Shown piece after piece: positions 1 to 7,746 of a stretch of DNA of 64,000 nucleotides. The first letter of the stretch is position 1. Each line of letters opens with the position of its first letter. Below the pieces are notes generated by a model. The model made no database searches, was not told the origin of the DNA, and worked only from the letters and a program-made list of their open reading frames with translations. The DNA comes from Hyphomicrobiales bacterium (GTDB lineage: Bacteria > Pseudomonadota > Alphaproteobacteria > Rhizobiales > Beijerinckiaceae): positions 434,001-498,000 of the forward strand of contig CAKNFJ010000002.1 of NCBI GenBank assembly GCA_930633495.1, given 5' to 3'. The position numbers were made by a program, and so were the translations under genes.

Positions 1-1175
1 GCTATCCCTATCAGAACCATGCGCCGATGGAGGTGCTTTCGGCGACGGTGCGCTGGACGCCGGAGCGTTGCGAGATGTGGGGCCCGACCCAAGTCCCCGC
101 GGCGGCGCTAACGACCTTGTCGACTGCCGCGGGCGTGCCGATCGAGGGGTGCGAAATTCACCCGATGCGCATCGGCGGGAGCTTCGGCCGCCGATTGCAG
201 ACCGACTACATCAAAATGGCGACGCTGATCGCCAAGCAAATCCCGAACACGCCGGTCAAGATGATGTGGACCCGGGAGGAGGATATGGCGCAAGGCCGCT
301 TCCACCCGGTGACGCAGTGTCGGCTGCGCGCTGCGCTCGATACCGACGGCAATGTCGAGGCGCTGCATGTCCGCATCTCCGGGCAGTCGATCGCGGCCTA
401 TGCCATCCCGAACCTTATGACGGCCAATGGCGACCCGTTGGTCTTCCAGGGGCTCATCCCTGGCGGCGCCGAGATGGCGATCGGCTACACCATCCCCAAC
501 GTGCTGGTCGATCATGCGATGCATAATCCGCATGTGCGTCCCGGCGCCTGGCGTGGCGTCAACCTCAACCAGAACGCGCTCTATCTGGAGTGCTTCATGG
601 ATGAGCTTGCCCATGCGGTCGGGGCCGATCCGCTCGCTTTCCGCCGCAAGCTCATGGCCAAGCATCCCAAGCATCTCGCGGTGCTGGAAGCTGCGGCGAA
701 GGGGATCGGCTGGGAGACGAGCAAACCGGCGCAGGGCGTGCATCGCGGCCTCGCGCAAGTTATGGGCTTCGGCAGCTACGTCGCTGCGGCCGCCGAGGTT
801 TCGGTGACGGGCGGCAAGCTCAAGATCCATCGCATCGTGGCCGCTACCGATTGCGGCCATGTCCTGAACCCGCAGCAGGTCGATGCCCAGATCTCGGGCT
901 CTTTCGTCTATGGGCTCTCGGCCATGCTCTATGGCGAGTGCACCGTGAAGGACGGCCGGATCGAGCAGGAGAACTTCGACACCTACAACGTCATGCGGCT
1001 CGACGAGATGCCGAAGGTCGAAGTGATCACAGTTCCCTCGGGTGGCTTCTGGGGCGGCGTCGGCGAACCGACAATCGCGGTAGCGGCGCCGGCGGTGCTA
1101 AACGCGGTCTTCGCGGCGACCGGGAAGCGTGTCCGCAATATGCCGCTGAAGAATATCGACTTGGGTAGCACCTAA
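1..1175 (+). CDS. Xanthine dehydrogenase family molybdopterin-binding subunit, C-terminal part (IorB-like)
   Basis: The reading frame is already open at base 3 (YPYQNHAPME...), so the gene starts left of the window and only about its last 390 codons are present. The motifs are those of the large molybdopterin subunit of isoquinoline 1-oxidoreductase-type enzymes: HAPME near the start, GGSFGRRLQTDY, RPGAWRGVN, and GGFWGGVGEPTIAV near the end, whose Glu corresponds to the catalytic base of the xanthine oxidase family. Such enzymes hydroxylate N-heterocycles or oxidise aldehydes and need a small [2Fe-2S] partner, probably upstream outside the window. It is convergent with paoC and the two are separated by a terminator. 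The substrate cannot be told from sequence. Confidence 0.88.
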   Translation, partial: YPYQNHAPMEVLSATVRWTPERCEMWGPTQVPAAALTTLSTAAGVPIEGCEIHPMRIGGSFGRRLQTDYIKMATLIAKQIPNTPVKMMWTREEDMAQGRFHPVTQCRLRAALDTDGNVEALHVRISGQSIAAYAIPNLMTANGDPLVFQGLIPGGAEMAIGYTIPNVLVDHAMHNPHVRPGAWRGVNLNQNALYLECFMDELAHAVGADPLAFRRKLMAKHPKHLAVLEAAAKGIGWETSKPAQGVHRGLAQVMGFGSYVAAAAEVSVTGGKLKIHRIVAATDCGHVLNPQQVDAQISGSFVYGLSAMLYGECTVKDGRIEQENFDTYNVMRLDEMPKVEVITVPSGGFWGGVGEPTIAVAAPAVLNAVFAATGKRVRNMPLKNIDLGST

Positions 1176-1187
1176 CGCCTGCAGACG

Positions 1188-1220
1188 ATGGAGCGCCTCT
1201 CAAGCGGGCGCTCCATTTTT
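1188..1220 (+). terminator. Rho-independent terminator between convergent genes
   Basis: ATGGAGCGCC at 1188-1197 pairs with GGCGCTCCAT at 1207-1216, with a 9-nt loop, and is followed at once by a run of five T. It lies 12 bases after the stop of the upstream oxidoreductase and ends just before the paoC stop, so it should end transcription of the rightward gene. Confidence 0.85.
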
Positions 1221-1226
1221 GCTTCC

Positions 1227-3434
1227 TCACGCCGCGTCCGGCATCCGCGTGAGCATTTTGTCCAGCGTGATCGGGTAGTCGCGGATACGAACGCCGGTGG
1301 CGTTGTAGATCGCATTCGCGACGGCAGCGCCGACACCGCAGATGCCGAGCTCGCCGACGCCCTTGGCCTTCATCGGCGAGGACATCGGATCAGTCTCGTC
1401 GAGGAAGACGACCTCCTGATGTGGGATGTCGGCATGGACCGGCACCTCGTAGCCAGCGAGGTCGTGATTGACGAAGAAGCCGCGGCGCTTGTCGACGGCA
1501 AGCTCCTCCATCAGTGCGGCACCGGCACCCATCGTCATTGCGCCGATCACCTGGCTGCGCGCTGTCTTTGGATTCAGGATCCGGCCGGCGGCACAGACCG
1601 CCAGCATCCGCCTGATCCGGGTCTCTGCTGTCGCCGCATCGACTGCCACCTCGACAAAGTGTGCGCCGAAGGTCGACTGTTGGTGCGTCTTATCGAGGTC
1701 GCCATATTCCATCTGATCCTCGCCAGTCAGCGTTCCGTCCTCGGCGGCCTTCGCCAACGGCACGGTGCGATTGCCCGAACGCACTTCGCCGCCAGCGAAG
1801 ACCGCTTCGGTGGAATTGATGCCTAGCTTCTGCGCGATCGCCTCGCGCAGCTTCACGCAGGCCGCATAGACGCCGGCCGTCGAACTGTTGCCGCCCCATT
1901 GGCCGCCCGAGCCTGCGGAAACAGGAAACCGTGAATCACCCAGCTTCACCACGACCTTGTCCAGCTCGACACCAAGCATCTCGGCCGCGGTCTGGCCGAT
2001 GATCGTGTAGCTGCCGGTGCCGATATCCGTCATATCGGTCTCGACCGTGACGATGCCGTCCGCTCCAAGCCGTACTCGCGCCCCGGATTTCATGACCAGG
2101 TTGTTGCGGAACGCGGCGGCGACACCTAGCCCCACCAACCAGCGGCCATCGCGGGTTTGCCCGGGTTTCGGCGAGCGTCGATCCCACCCGAAACGCTGCG
2201 ATCCGACCTTGAAGCACTCGTCAAGGCGCCGCATCGAGAACGGCCGCTGTGGCTTCTCCGGGTCGACTTGCGTGTCGTTGATCAAGCGGAATGCGATCGG
2301 GTCCATGCCGAGTTTCTCGGCCATCTCGTCCATGGCCATTTCGAGTGCCATGAGACCCGGCGCCTCACCGGGCGCGCGCATCGCGTTACCCTCAGCCAGA
2401 TCCAGTGCAGCCAGACGCATCGCGGTCATTCGGTTCGGGCCGGCGTAGAGCAGTCTGGTCTGCTGGACGGCAACTTCGGGGCCGCCTCCTTCAAGATCCC
2501 CCGACCAGCTCTCATGGCCGATCGCAGTGATCTTGCCGTCCTTGGTCGCTCCGATCCGAATGCGCTGGATCGTCGCCGGCCGGTGCGTCGTATTGTTCAT
2601 CATCAGCGGCCGTTGAAGCGCAATCTTGACGGGGCGCCTCACCAATCGTGCTCCGAGCGCCGCCAGGAGCACATCGGAACGCAGGAACAGCTTTCCGCCG
2701 AACCCGCCGCCGATGAAGGGCGATACGACGCGGATGTTCTCCTTGGGAATGTCGAGCGTCGCCGCCATGTCCGCGACAGCCCAGGCGACCATCTGGTTCG
2801 ACGTCCACAATGTGAGCTTGTCGCCTTCCCATGCCGCAAGGGTGGCATGGGGCTCCATCATCGCGTGGCTTTCGTCCGGCGTGCTGTAGGTCTCGTCGAG
2901 CTTGACCGGGGCCTCGGCGAAGGCGCCGGGAAAATCACCGACCCGCGTATCAGCCAGGCTGGGATCATCGCCCTCGGGTTCGGTGGCGCCGCTCCGGGCT
3001 GCATCGAGATCGAACCTTCCCGCGGTCTGGGCGTACTCCACCCGGATCAGGCTCGCAGCAGCACGCGCCTGCTCGAAGGTCTCGGCAATCACGACCGCAA
3101 TCGCCTGATGATAGTGCTCGATTTCAGGGCCACCGAGCAGCCGAGCGGTGTTCCTCTTCCCTTTCCCGAGCTTGCCCGCTTCCTTGGCAGTGACTACCGC
3201 AAGGACACCGGAAGCCTTTCGGGCGGGCTCTGCATCGAGAGACGAAATCCGCCCCTTCGCGATGCCCGAACCGAGGACGTAGCCATAGGCCTGGTTCGCG
3301 ACGACATCATGCTGCTCGTAGGCGTAACGCGCGCCGCCCGTGACCTTCAGCGGGCCGTCGATGCGATCGCGCGGATGACCGACAACCTTCAGCTTGTCGA
3401 TCGGGTTGGTGGAAGCGGGTTTGTCGAATTTCAT
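1227..3434 (-). CDS. paoC: Aldehyde oxidoreductase molybdenum-binding subunit PaoC
   Basis: The 735-residue length matches PaoC/YagR, the large subunit of the periplasmic aldehyde oxidoreductase PaoABC, which binds molybdopterin cytosine dinucleotide and oxidises aromatic and other aldehydes to acids. Seen: a fused aldehyde oxidase a/b hammerhead domain (about 20-135), the GGGFGGK motif of the cofactor-binding region, and KGVGELG near the C-terminus (Glu about 695), the position of the catalytic base. It is the last gene of paoA-paoB-paoC and starts 3 nt after the paoB stop, so the three are surely co-transcribed. Export would be by hitch-hiking on the Tat signal of PaoA. A MocA/XdhC-type chaperone is not in the window. 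Confidence 0.93.
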   Translation of the reverse strand: MKFDKPASTNPIDKLKVVGHPRDRIDGPLKVTGGARYAYEQHDVVANQAYGYVLGSGIAKGRISSLDAEPARKASGVLAVVTAKEAGKLGKGKRNTARLLGGPEIEHYHQAIAVVIAETFEQARAAASLIRVEYAQTAGRFDLDAARSGATEPEGDDPSLADTRVGDFPGAFAEAPVKLDETYSTPDESHAMMEPHATLAAWEGDKLTLWTSNQMVAWAVADMAATLDIPKENIRVVSPFIGGGFGGKLFLRSDVLLAALGARLVRRPVKIALQRPLMMNNTTHRPATIQRIRIGATKDGKITAIGHESWSGDLEGGGPEVAVQQTRLLYAGPNRMTAMRLAALDLAEGNAMRAPGEAPGLMALEMAMDEMAEKLGMDPIAFRLINDTQVDPEKPQRPFSMRRLDECFKVGSQRFGWDRRSPKPGQTRDGRWLVGLGVAAAFRNNLVMKSGARVRLGADGIVTVETDMTDIGTGSYTIIGQTAAEMLGVELDKVVVKLGDSRFPVSAGSGGQWGGNSSTAGVYAACVKLREAIAQKLGINSTEAVFAGGEVRSGNRTVPLAKAAEDGTLTGEDQMEYGDLDKTHQQSTFGAHFVEVAVDAATAETRIRRMLAVCAAGRILNPKTARSQVIGAMTMGAGAALMEELAVDKRRGFFVNHDLAGYEVPVHADIPHQEVVFLDETDPMSSPMKAKGVGELGICGVGAAVANAIYNATGVRIRDYPITLDKMLTRMPDAA

Positions 3435-3437
3435 GGC

Positions 3438-4388
3438 TCAAGCCCTCGCTTCGGCCAGCACCGCTGCGAGCGTCCGCTCGACCAGCGGCAGCTTGAATGC
3501 ATTCTCCTTGGTGGCCTTGGCGCCATCAAGCAGCGCCGCGGCCGCGGGCTTGGCGCCACGCGGCAGCTCTGCCTCCGCCGCCTCCACCCGCCATGGCTTA
3601 GGTGCAACGCCTCCGAGCGCCACGCGGCCGGACCCGTCGCGTTGCACGATCGCTGCCACGGAGACCAACGCGAATGCATAGGAGGCCCTGTCGCGGACCT
3701 TGCGATAGATCTGGGTGCCGCCGACTGGTTTCGGCAAAGTGACCGCTGTGATCAGCTCGCCCTTCTCCAACGCGGTTTCGAGATGAGGAGTGTCGCCGGG
3801 CAGCCGATGCAGATCTGCAATCGCGATGGTCCTTGTCGACCCATTCGGTTTGACCGTCTCAACCTGTGCGTCGAGCACCCGCATCGCGACCGCCATGTCG
3901 GAAGGGTGGGTAGCGATGCAGGCGTCGCTGACGCCAATCACACCAAGTTGGCGAGTAAAGCCGCCCAAGGCGGAGCACCCGCTTCCGGGCTGACGCTTAT
4001 TGCAGGGTTGGGCAGGGTCATAGAAGTAGGGGCAGCGTGTCCGCTGGAGGAGGTTTCCGGCGGTCGTGGCCCGATTTCTCAACTGGCCAGAGGCTCCGGC
4101 GAGCAGCGCGCGGGACAGAACGCCATAGTCGCGACGTACCCGCTCGTCAGCAGCCAGGACGGTGTTGCGAACGAGAGCGCCGATGCGCAGCCCACCCTCC
4201 GCCGTCGGCTCGATCGTATCGAGCTTCAGCGGATTGACGTCGATGAGATGGGCCGGCGTCTCGATCTGCAGCTTCATAAGGTCGAGGAGGTTGGTGCCGC
4301 CCGCGATGAATTTCGCCTCCGGTTTGGCAGCCGCGGCCGCCGCCGCTGCCTTTGACGTTTCCGCCCGTTCGTATGTGAAGGCTCTCAT
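3438..4388 (-). CDS. paoB: Aldehyde oxidoreductase FAD-binding subunit PaoB
   Basis: 316-residue FAD subunit of the xanthine dehydrogenase family. The FAD-binding segments are [11 protein letters not shown] (about 29-39) and [11 protein letters not shown]. Directly after them lies a cysteine-bearing insertion, [20 protein letters not shown], with Cys119, 129 and 138 and a further Cys157. In the PaoB/HcrB type such an insertion carries an extra [4Fe-4S] cluster that ordinary FAD subunits lack. The start codon overlaps the paoA stop by four bases (ATGA), showing translational coupling. It transfers electrons from the molybdenum and iron-sulfur sites to its acceptor through FAD. Confidence 0.93.
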   Translation of the reverse strand: MRAFTYERAETSKAAAAAAAAKPEAKFIAGGTNLLDLMKLQIETPAHLIDVNPLKLDTIEPTAEGGLRIGALVRNTVLAADERVRRDYGVLSRALLAGASGQLRNRATTAGNLLQRTRCPYFYDPAQPCNKRQPGSGCSALGGFTRQLGVIGVSDACIATHPSDMAVAMRVLDAQVETVKPNGSTRTIAIADLHRLPGDTPHLETALEKGELITAVTLPKPVGGTQIYRKVRDRASYAFALVSVAAIVQRDGSGRVALGGVAPKPWRVEAAEAELPRGAKPAAAALLDGAKATKENAFKLPLVERTLAAVLAEARA

Positions 4389-4996
4389 GCGCGCCTCCCC
4401 GCAACCTCAAGCATGGCCTCGACAATGTTCGAATAGGCGCCACAGCGACAGATGTTGCCGCTCATGCGTTCGCGGATCTCCGCCTCCGACACCTGTGCCG
4501 GTGAGTTCAGGTCCGAGGTCACGTGGCTCGGGATCCCTGACTTGATCTCTTCGAGCATGGCGATGCCCGAGCAGATCTGGCCGGGTGTGCAATAGCCGCA
4601 CTGGAACCCGTCATGCTTTACGAAAGCAGCTTGCATCGGATGAAGGCGATCGATGCTTCCGAGGCCTTCGATGGTCGTAATTTTGGCTTCTGGATGCATG
4701 ACCGCAAGTGTCAGGCACGAGTTTATCCGGTGGCCATCGACGATCACTGTGCAGGCTCCGCACTGACCATGATCGCAGCCCTTCTTGGTCCCGGTCAGGT
4801 GCAAATGCTCCCGCAATGCATCGAGCAAGGTCGTCCGAGTATCGAGATCGAGCGAGTGCTTCTCGCCGTTCACATTCAGCGAGACGCCGGTTCTCACCGG
4901 CTCGCCGATCGGAACAGGCTGAGCACGGGCACCACGGTCCATCATGGGTAGTGCAGCACAGGCGCCGGCAGCAGCCATCAGGTCGCGCCTGTTCAT
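4385..4996 (-). CDS. paoA: Aldehyde oxidoreductase [2Fe-2S] subunit PaoA with Tat signal
   Basis: From the start chosen here the protein has 203 residues. That ATG at 4996 is preceded by AGGAGA at a good distance; the frame stays open to 5041 but the more upstream codons have no comparable ribosome site. The N-terminus [17 protein letters not shown] is a twin-arginine signal. The plant-ferredoxin domain has CDHGQCGAC (Cys74, 79, 82) and Cys94. The C-terminal four-helix [2Fe-2S] domain has CGYCTPGQ (133, 136) and CRCG (183, 185). This is the small subunit of PaoABC; its Tat signal should carry the folded complex to the periplasm. First gene of the operon. Confidence 0.93.
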   Translation of the reverse strand: MNRRDLMAAAGACAALPMMDRGARAQPVPIGEPVRTGVSLNVNGEKHSLDLDTRTTLLDALREHLHLTGTKKGCDHGQCGACTVIVDGHRINSCLTLAVMHPEAKITTIEGLGSIDRLHPMQAAFVKHDGFQCGYCTPGQICSGIAMLEEIKSGIPSHVTSDLNSPAQVSEAEIRERMSGNICRCGAYSNIVEAMLEVAGRRA

Positions 4997-5398
4997 TCTG
5001 AATTCTCCTGGAGTTGGCATATCCGCCTCCGATGGTGGCAAAACGGCCGGGTGATCTGCGTCCTGCGATCACGAGGCATTGCAGGGAGAACGGGCGAGGT
5101 AGTGACTAGTTCATTCTGATTCTAAGCTGCCCGTCGCACGAACGCGTCAGAACCGGTGAGGCTCGACCGGGGGGCAGTCCTGAATCAGCCTAAGCGACTG
5201 TCCTGGCGCCGGTTTTACAATGATAGCTGGGGCAATTAATTAGCTGGGCTCATAAGCGCATGCGGCTTTTGCGGGGTAATCCCGACTGAGACCCGTCCCC
5301 ATTTTCGAGGAGAAGTGACCTGCCTGTGTGCGTCACCAGGCTGGCGAACCCCGAGAACGCTGAGCCACGTTTCTAAAAAATTGGAAGATCGGAGACGC
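4997..5398. promoter_or_regulatory. Divergent intergenic region between paoA and the cupin gene
   Basis: About 400 bases with no convincing gene. It must hold the paoABC promoter on the minus strand and that of the cupin gene on the plus strand. A short AT-rich block (around 5218-5245) is the most promoter-like part, but no clear -35/-10 pair was recognised. The cupin frame extends back to 5315 without a ribosome site. Confidence 0.4.
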
Positions 5399-5830
5399 AT
5401 GTTGAGCACCATCGAATCCCGCGGATCCGATCGAGCAAAGGCATTCGTTCTCCGCGTCACCGGAAAGGCGCGCATTGACCGCAGACCGCCGACCACGCGG
5501 TTGGGTCAATCGCCCGGGACGCATGCTCGTTTCGAACCTGGCGCGCGAACCGCCTGGCATACCAACCCGCGCGGCCAGACCCTCATCGTCAAAGAGGGAT
5601 GCGGTCGCATGCAGTGCTGGGGGCAGCCATTTCGAGAAATCCAGCCCGGCGATGTAGTGTCGATCGCTCCGGGGGAAAAGCATTGGCATGGCGCATCGCC
5701 GGAAAGCGGCGTGGTGTTGTTCACCGTGCAAGCTGCGTTGGACGGCGCTTCGGTGACCTGCTTGGAGGATGTGTCGGAGGCCGAGTACCTTGGCCATACC
5801 CAGGAACACGGGACAATGCGCGTCCGTTGA
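5399..5830 (+). CDS. Small cupin protein related to manganese-dependent hydroxynitrile lyase-like cupins, one metal ligand changed
   Basis: 143 residues from the ATG at 5399, chosen because GGAGAC precedes it and the cupin fold begins soon after. The core FEPGARTAWHTNPRGQTLIV, PGDVV and PGEKHWHGA is that of the single-domain cupins annotated as (R)-mandelonitrile lyase-like or linked to carboxymuconolactone decarboxylases. Family members carry WHTHP...Q...H as metal ligands; here the second His is Asn56 (His54, Asn56, Gln60, His95). Whether metal is still bound is unknown. The N-terminal ~30 residues have no recognised signal. It stands 63 bases before the S10 peptidase gene and could be co-transcribed with it. 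Confidence 0.78.
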   Translation: MLSTIESRGSDRAKAFVLRVTGKARIDRRPPTTRLGQSPGTHARFEPGARTAWHTNPRGQTLIVKEGCGRMQCWGQPFREIQPGDVVSIAPGEKHWHGASPESGVVLFTVQAALDGASVTCLEDVSEAEYLGHTQEHGTMRVR

Positions 5831-5893
5831 TGACCGCTTCCGGCTTCGGGATCGTGCTGCCGGAAGCGGCGTCACTGCGGGAAAGGGTGGCTG

Positions 5894-7411
5894 ATGCGCA
5901 GGTTGCCTCTGGCTATTTCAACTGCCTTGGCGCTGTTCATATGCGCGCCTCTTTCCAGTCAAAGCCAAAACCCGGAGCGTGGCTCGGCCACAACCGGGCT
6001 CCTCTCCCTGCTGCCGGCACCTCAAACGACTGAGCACTCGATCGAGGTCGGGGGCCGCACCCTCCGATATGGGGCACGCGCAGCTACATTGTCGCTGCTC
6101 GGGGGCAATGCCGAAACGACTGCCGAGGTCTTCTATGTCGCCTATTCGCTCCACCCGGAGGAGCCACAGAGAGAGACTTCGCAAAGGCCGCTGACGTTCG
6201 TCTTCAACGGCGGCCCAGGAGCTGCTGCGGCTTATCTTCATCTCGGGGCCATGGGGCCGCGGGTGCTGATGACGGGGACCGATGGAAGCCTGCTCCCGTC
6301 GCCTCAGAGGCTAATCGATAATCCGGACACCTGGCTCGACATGACCGATCTCGTGTTCGTAGATCCCGTAGGGACAGGTTATAGCCGCGAAGCCTCCGGC
6401 CAGCAGACGCGGAACTTCTGGGGCGTCAACCAGGACGCGGCGTCTATGGGAGCATTCGTCCGTCTATATCTAGCGCAGACAGGCCGTACGCGGTCTCCAG
6501 TCTTTTTGGCAGGCGAGAGCTACGGTGGGTTTCGGGCAGCGCTGCTTGCTCGAACGCTTCAGCAGGATATCGGGATCAGTCCGAGCGGCATCGTTCTTGT
6601 CTCACCTGCGCTTGAATTCGCCCTGCTGCGGCCCGACGAATTCGACATCCTTCATTATGCGCTAGAGCTTCCTTCGCTTGCAGCCGTGCGCCTTCGACGC
6701 GCCGGTATTGCCGGCCAAGCGTTCCAAGACAAAATCGCCGAGATCGAACATTTCGCGCTCGGCGATTATCTCGTTGCGCTCGCAGGCGGCCTGGAGGCGG
6801 GTGGGCGCGCTGTCAGCCAGCGCGTGGCAGAGATCACAGGGCTGCCTCTTGAGCTTGTGCAGCGGAATTTCGCCCGGGTCTCCACCAGCCTTTTTACGAA
6901 GGAATTCGCTCGGCCTCGAGGAAACGTCCTAAGCCCGTATGACGGCCTGGTCGAAACCGGCGACATTGCGCCGCAAAGTCCGAGGGATCGTGGTCCCGAT
7001 CCGATTCTCGATCGCAGCGTGTCCGCTCTGACTTCAGCCTTCACGGGCTACGTCCGGGACGAATTGGGCTATCGGACAGACATGTCCTATCGGCTGCTAA
7101 ACGGGGAGATCGCCCGAAGCTGGGACTATGGGACAAGCCCGTCCCGCCAGGGCTTTGCCGGGGTCCTGGGCGACCTGCAACGGGCGCGCAGCCTGAACCC
7201 GGCGATGGGTGTCCTGCTCGTCAACGGCTACACCGATCTCGTGACGCCCTACATGACCTCTCGGTATCTGCTGAACCAGATCAACACGCTCGCTGGAGCA
7301 AGACCCGTTCGATCCGCCGTGGTCGACGGCGGCCACATGATGTATCTGCGCCCTGATGGCCGTCAGACGTTGAAAGAACTCGCGGCGGAACTCTATCCGG
7401 GCACTAGATAG
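5894..7411 (+). CDS. Exported serine carboxypeptidase-like protein, peptidase family S10
   Basis: 505 residues. Residues 1-25 (MRRLPLAISTALALFICAPL...) form a Sec signal peptide, so the enzyme acts in the periplasm. Family S10 marks: FNGGPGAAA (oxyanion region, about 104-112), DPVGTGYS, the nucleophile elbow GESYGG with Ser209, the Asp segment GYTDLVTPY and the His segment VDGGHMMYL near the C-terminus. S10 enzymes remove C-terminal residues from peptides; bacterial members are poorly characterised, so the substrate is open. AAAGGGTGG precedes the ATG. A GC-rich hairpin follows the stop. Confidence 0.9.
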   Translation: MRRLPLAISTALALFICAPLSSQSQNPERGSATTGLLSLLPAPQTTEHSIEVGGRTLRYGARAATLSLLGGNAETTAEVFYVAYSLHPEEPQRETSQRPLTFVFNGGPGAAAAYLHLGAMGPRVLMTGTDGSLLPSPQRLIDNPDTWLDMTDLVFVDPVGTGYSREASGQQTRNFWGVNQDAASMGAFVRLYLAQTGRTRSPVFLAGESYGGFRAALLARTLQQDIGISPSGIVLVSPALEFALLRPDEFDILHYALELPSLAAVRLRRAGIAGQAFQDKIAEIEHFALGDYLVALAGGLEAGGRAVSQRVAEITGLPLELVQRNFARVSTSLFTKEFARPRGNVLSPYDGLVETGDIAPQSPRDRGPDPILDRSVSALTSAFTGYVRDELGYRTDMSYRLLNGEIARSWDYGTSPSRQGFAGVLGDLQRARSLNPAMGVLLVNGYTDLVTPYMTSRYLLNQINTLAGARPVRSAVVDGGHMMYLRPDGRQTLKELAAELYPGTR

Positions 7412-7420
7412 AGCGGAAAA

Positions 7421-7445
7421 GGCCGCCCCGGGGTTTCGGGCGGCC
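7421..7445. terminator. GC-rich hairpin between convergent genes
   Basis: GGCCGCCC at 7421-7428 pairs with GGGCGGCC at 7438-7445. It lies 10 bases after the S10 stop and 26 bases before the end of the small leftward gene, and can end transcription from both sides. There is a short A-run on the left side (T-run for the leftward message) but none on the right. Confidence 0.6.
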
Positions 7446-7470
7446 CTCGAATTGGTATCGTTCGCGCGGA

Positions 7471-7695
7471 TCAGACTTGCGCGGGTGCTCTAACCAAAGG
7501 GACCATCTGATCGCCCCAGTTCCCGCTGCCATCATGAAAGCGAGATACCCGGACCAACTCAATCGACAATCCGGATTCGACCGCCCGTTGAACGGCCTCG
7601 TTGAGCCGGTGAACCGCATCGGCCAATCGCTGAATGGCCCGCTCCTCCGCTCCAAGCTCAGGTGTCTGGAGGACCTTGAATTCTGGCTGACTCAT
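7471..7695 (-). CDS. Small conserved-looking protein downstream of aceA
   Basis: 74 residues (MSQPEFKVLQTPELG...). The ribosome site AGGGAGAG sits 6 bases before the ATG, codon use fits the neighbours, and the protein has an amphipathic helix (about 18-42) followed by a short beta-rich tail. It follows aceA on the same strand, separated by a strong hairpin at 7712-7741. I do not recognise the family; the position suggests expression from the aceA message at a reduced level. Confidence 0.65.
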   Translation of the reverse strand: MSQPEFKVLQTPELGAEERAIQRLADAVHRLNEAVQRAVESGLSIELVRVSRFHDGSGNWGDQMVPLVRAPAQV

Positions 7696-7711
7696 TGTGC
7701 TCTCCCTTGAA

Positions 7712-7741
7712 GAGCGGCCGGTGCTTGGGCACCGGCCGCTC
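7712..7741 (-). terminator. Perfect 13-bp stem hairpin after aceA
   Basis: GAGCGGCCGGTGC at 7712-7724 and GCACCGGCCGCTC at 7729-7741 with the 4-nt loop TTGG. It starts 5 bases beyond the aceA stop and ends just before the ribosome site of the small gene. With no T-run it may act as a partial terminator or as a 3' stabiliser of the aceA message. Confidence 0.65.
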
Positions 7742-7746
7742 GCCGG

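Noticed and set aside
2157-4355. 732-codon rightward frame across paoC and paoB
   Set aside because: Lies antisense to two certain genes; no family motif, and the protein is Arg/Gly-rich shadow sequence.
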